Source of the DNA: Pyrocephalus nanus
Taxonomy: Eukaryota > Chordata > Aves > Passeriformes > Tyrannidae
Direction: 5' to 3'
DNA: 64,000 nucleotides
Assembly: GCA_038380795.1 (NCBI GenBank)
Contig: CM076270.1
Location: 18,740,001 to 18,804,000, forward strand
In this document: positions 26,281-64,000 of the stretch, one piece after another
Numbering within the stretch: the first letter of the stretch is position 1
Layout: every line of letters begins with the position of its first letter
Notes under the pieces: model-generated
The model's database searches: none
Told to the model about the DNA's origin: nothing
The model's input: the letters and a program-made list of their open reading frames with translations, nothing else
Position numbers and translations under genes: made by a program

Positions 26281-28396
26281 TTTATTCAGTGCAATATCCT
26301 GGTGGTACTTGAGGGGAGGTGTTCCCACCTGGAGGTCAAGGCTCCTACCTCCAGTTTGGCCAACAGGAGTGAGTCTGAGGCACAGATTTCAATGACCTGT
26401 TCCACGTCCCACAGGCAGGCTGGGCTGGAACACGGAACTGACCCTGTCTAGCTGTGGATATAAAGATGCCATCACACTCCCTCCTCTCAGATACCACACA
26501 CACCAGCTCCAAGCAGCCAAGGGGAACTCGCCAACTTCATCTCCAACTTCTGGGAAAAGTTATGTCTCCCTCAGCAAGACAATGCAGCGGAGATGTCTGA
26601 GTCCTCTGTTTCACAGAAAAATACGATGTGTCCAAGAACAGTTATGTATGCAAATTTACATGCTGTGAATTAGCCGAGGATGAAATTACTTTTTCCAGAG
26701 TTATCACCTGCAACGTAGTTTCTTTTTAGCGTTCCTGCCATCTGCTGTAGATTACATATATATATATTTATATAAAACCCAGGGGAAATAGCACTTTTAA
26801 TGCTACTATATTGTATTTTTTAAAAAAATCAAACCCAACAAAACCAAACCACAAACCACTTTTACCATATTCTAGAACCAGCAGTCTGTTCAGATAGATA
26901 AGCCCAATGGGTGAGGAACAAGAGAATACAGAATGCCACCTTGGCTCCAGGTAGGTTCTTGACCTCTAAAAGAAACAAGGAAACCCCAAACCAATAAAAA
27001 TAAATCACTCTCAACAAAGTAAAAGCACCTTTACCTTAATTCCTACCAACAATAAACCAACATTTCTATGCAGAACAACTGTTTAGTCAAAGGTAAATAT
27101 ATATGTTTAATTCTCTTTCAAATGTCAACAAGAATCAAGAGCTACCAGTGTTCCTTGGAGAACAAGCAGTAGTTAAAATCTCTCTTGCTGATGTTCAGAA
27201 ACAGTATGTTACATCTTTGAACCAGCAGTTCCCTATTGCACGTAACAAATTTGCTCTCCATTTAAGCACCTAAAAGCCTGGTACCTCACTAAATAAATTA
27301 AAACAAATCCAGTTTCTTCAGCAACCATCTTTGACATATATACCTTGGTAAAGCAACATTACTGCGAGCTTTTAATAAATACAGTGAGAAAAGACCAGTG
27401 ACTTGGCATTGGTGTTCTGTGAAATGACCTTTCCCCATCAACACTTGCTGTTCCAAACACTTGGGGTTTTTGGTGTGTAGGCTCTAAAAACCACTTTGTG
27501 TAATATATTTAATTAAAATGTCTCTTACATAAGTCAGTACATTTTGCAGGGAGCAACTAATCTGAGATACAAATTTCAGTGTAAGGCTGTGAGAAGCTTC
27601 TTGCTGAACCTGAACCAAATGGGCCTCTCAAGGCCCAGAGGCTGAGTGGGAGACCATTACAACGAGGGATTCGCAGGCACGTCTGGAATTGGCCTCACCT
27701 TCCTGATTCTGAAAGGCTTCTTTTGTGTGTCTTATGTCAGAGGAACAAAACTGTGCAACCCTGAACATCTGGATGCTGTATCATTCCCAAAGATGTCCCT
27801 GTCCTCCCCCCACCCTGCTGACATCCACCCTTCCTTCAGCAGCAGCACGAGACATGGAGCAGCTCCCTGCAGTACAGTGATACCGTGGTTGCTATTTACA
27901 GTAGAATTAATGCATCTGTGCCAGGAGGGCAGAGGTCTTATGAAAAATATACACAATATGGTCATTTTTAGCTAGATTAGGATATAAAAAAAAAATTTAC
28001 TCTTCAAGTCCCGACTTTAAACAAATAACAGTTCTGTCAGAGGTCTTCAACCCTCCCGAGTATGTTAGAGTACATTACTCTAACGTATAAAAACAAATAT
28101 TTACACCTCCATAAAGTACCAAAGAATTTTTAAAAATGCCTAGTAGCTCTCAGCGTGCAAAGTCAGCAGGAACTGATTATCCAGGATGTTCACTGTTTCT
28201 AGAGACAGTCTTGGAATCAAGCATTCAGAAGCAGAGTGCAAAAGACTCAGGAGTTATTTCAGTCCATTTCTTTTTGTTGTTTGTGAGCCTGAGAGCGTTA
28301 TCCGAATGATTCTTGAAGTTTTGTTGGTCCATAGGATAGACCCTCTAAAAACACTTATCAAGCTAACCTTCAGCTTAGTGCAAATGCAGAAGTCTT
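26281..28396 (-). other. PIK3CB: Probable PIK3CB 3' untranslated region
   Basis: The AT-rich stretch after the PIK3CB stop has no coding signal. An AATAAA on the minus strand at 26286-26281 is the nearest canonical poly(A) signal I noticed, which would give a 3' UTR of about 2.1 kb. An ATTAAA on the minus strand at 27513-27508 is an earlier alternative, and a TTTATT cluster near 25,695-25,710 a later one. The real end is not determined from sequence alone. Confidence 0.4.
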
Positions 28397-62608
<34,212 letters not shown>

Positions 62609-64000
62609 CTGCAATGAGAGCAGGGGAGCAAATGAAACAAAACAAGAAAGCGTGGACATGTAGGCATTTCCATTTTGTTCCCAAAAGAACATAGAAATAG
62701 CTTGTTTGCTAACTTGGTTCATTTTTATCTCTATATATCATCATATATCTGCTTTGTCTCGTTTGAGGTCTCCACCTTGAGGTTATTTTTAAGTAGCAAT
62801 GTGTGTGATAAATATTCCAGGGGCAAAAAACACAGAGGGGACAAGCACTATGAGGTGATGAGGGAAGGGCAGCACTAGTCCTCATCCTGACCCTTATCCT
62901 GAGATTCCCCAGTACAGTCCTTTTTGAAGTGAAAAAAAATCACATTGTCTGGAGAAGCTTAAAGTCAATTTATTTGTAAAGTACGAATCCTTGGCAGCAA
63001 TCAAAACTGTAAATAAAGTAAGCTCTCCCAATCTAAATACCTCTCAAATCTTTAGCTGCAGGAATACTTTTGTCCTTATTTTACAAGTTTGCATTTTACA
63101 GATTTGTTTCTCAAGCTTCTTTCAAAACAGGAGCTGAAGGACCAATAATGCAATGGCAAAAACCTCTTCTCAAATAACTGCACCTTAACCAAACTCCTTT
63201 TCTGGAACTGAAAACACCTGCACACATCTCATACAATGAATTTTATCTACCAGAAATGTATTGCAGTGTATATTGCATAGCTGAGTGAGAGGTGAATCCA
63301 GCAGCTATCTTTGGTGTTGAGAAAAAATTCCAGTTTCAAAGGTACCAAAAGATTAAATCTGTTATTGCCTCTCCTCCTGAGTTGTGCAACTTCAGTTTCC
63401 AGCTACTGGTACTTCTTTATGACTTAATGGTTGTACAATTTACAAAGTCATGAAGTCTCTGAAATTGGCTTTCACTGAAAGCAGCCACTGCCCATCACCC
63501 ACAGCATGGCCTGGTAGAACTGAAAATTCTGTAGAAATAAAAAATTCTTCAGCCTTCAAATAACTGGCTATTTCACTTCCACACCCTCCATTTTAATTGT
63601 AACCATTCCATGTACAAAATAAACTCCTTATATTTGCTCTCAAGTCCTCTGTTTATATATCCAAGAGTCCACAAATTAGGGCTTGTCACAGCAACGTGGT
63701 GGGGGCAAAGCTGCTGATCCAGTCTGCCACCAAAATGCTACCACTGATTCAAAGAAAATGAAGTCCATAAGCAAGTGAATCCTGTCAGACTTAAAAGGAC
63801 TTAAAAACAACATACTTATTCACCAGAAAATGCAATGGAAGAGAAATCACACTTCTTTATTTTCTTTTAGAAATTCATTATGCTTAAGGATTAGATTACT
63901 TGGTGTTGTAATTCACTCACTGCCTTGTCCAAATGTCTTCACATGGCGATTGTCTGATGAAAGGCCAGTAGATTGTTCTTTAATATCTCTGGTAATTTCC
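62609..64000 (-). other. PIK3CB: Partial PIK3CB intron at the window edge
   Basis: Sequence upstream (in the gene's sense) of the first visible exon. I searched it on the minus strand for the initiator exon of p110-beta and did not find it, so the intron extends past the window. Confidence 0.75.

Noticed and set aside
62609..64000. First coding exon of PIK3CB expected here
   Set aside because: No sequence matching the p110-beta N terminus on the minus strand of this stretch, so it must lie outside the window.

Overview
This is a 64 kb piece of an animal nuclear genome, most likely a bird. The grounds are interrupted genes with GT-AG introns, AT-rich non-coding DNA, one CpG island, and recognisable repeats that are nearly all CR1-type LINE fragments, some with the 3' ends typical of avian CR1. 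A non-avian reptile is the main alternative. Nothing prokaryotic or viral was recognised, and no tRNA, rRNA or CRISPR array was seen.

Right part (about 28.4 to 64 kb, minus strand): PIK3CB, the catalytic p110-beta subunit of class IA phosphoinositide 3-kinase. I traced 21 consecutive coding exons that join in frame, from the adaptor-binding domain to the stop codon, about 1,015 residues. Only the first coding exon (roughly 57 residues) is missing; it should lie beyond the right edge. All catalytic motifs are present, so this is an intact gene. Its introns carry CR1 remnants at 45.4-47.3 kb and 60.5-61.4 kb.

Middle part (about 13.8 to 22.4 kb): a CpG island at 14.0-14.65 kb looks like a promoter, with a good splice donor leaving it on each strand. 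Downstream on the plus strand are two exons (19463-19614 and 21774-21984) that join in frame into a 120-residue basic protein with a CxxC-x4-CxxC cluster. I do not recognise it. It is convergent with PIK3CB. In mammals the 3' neighbour of PIK3CB is FAIM, but I found no FAIM exon here.

Left part (1 to 13.8 kb): no supported coding exon. It holds two old CR1-like fragments (8.2-8.35 kb and 12.05-12.42 kb), poly(A)/poly(T) tracts, and otherwise unremarkable DNA.

No new multi-gene system was found. The item most worth follow-up is the unrecognised two-exon gene and its likely link to the CpG island.
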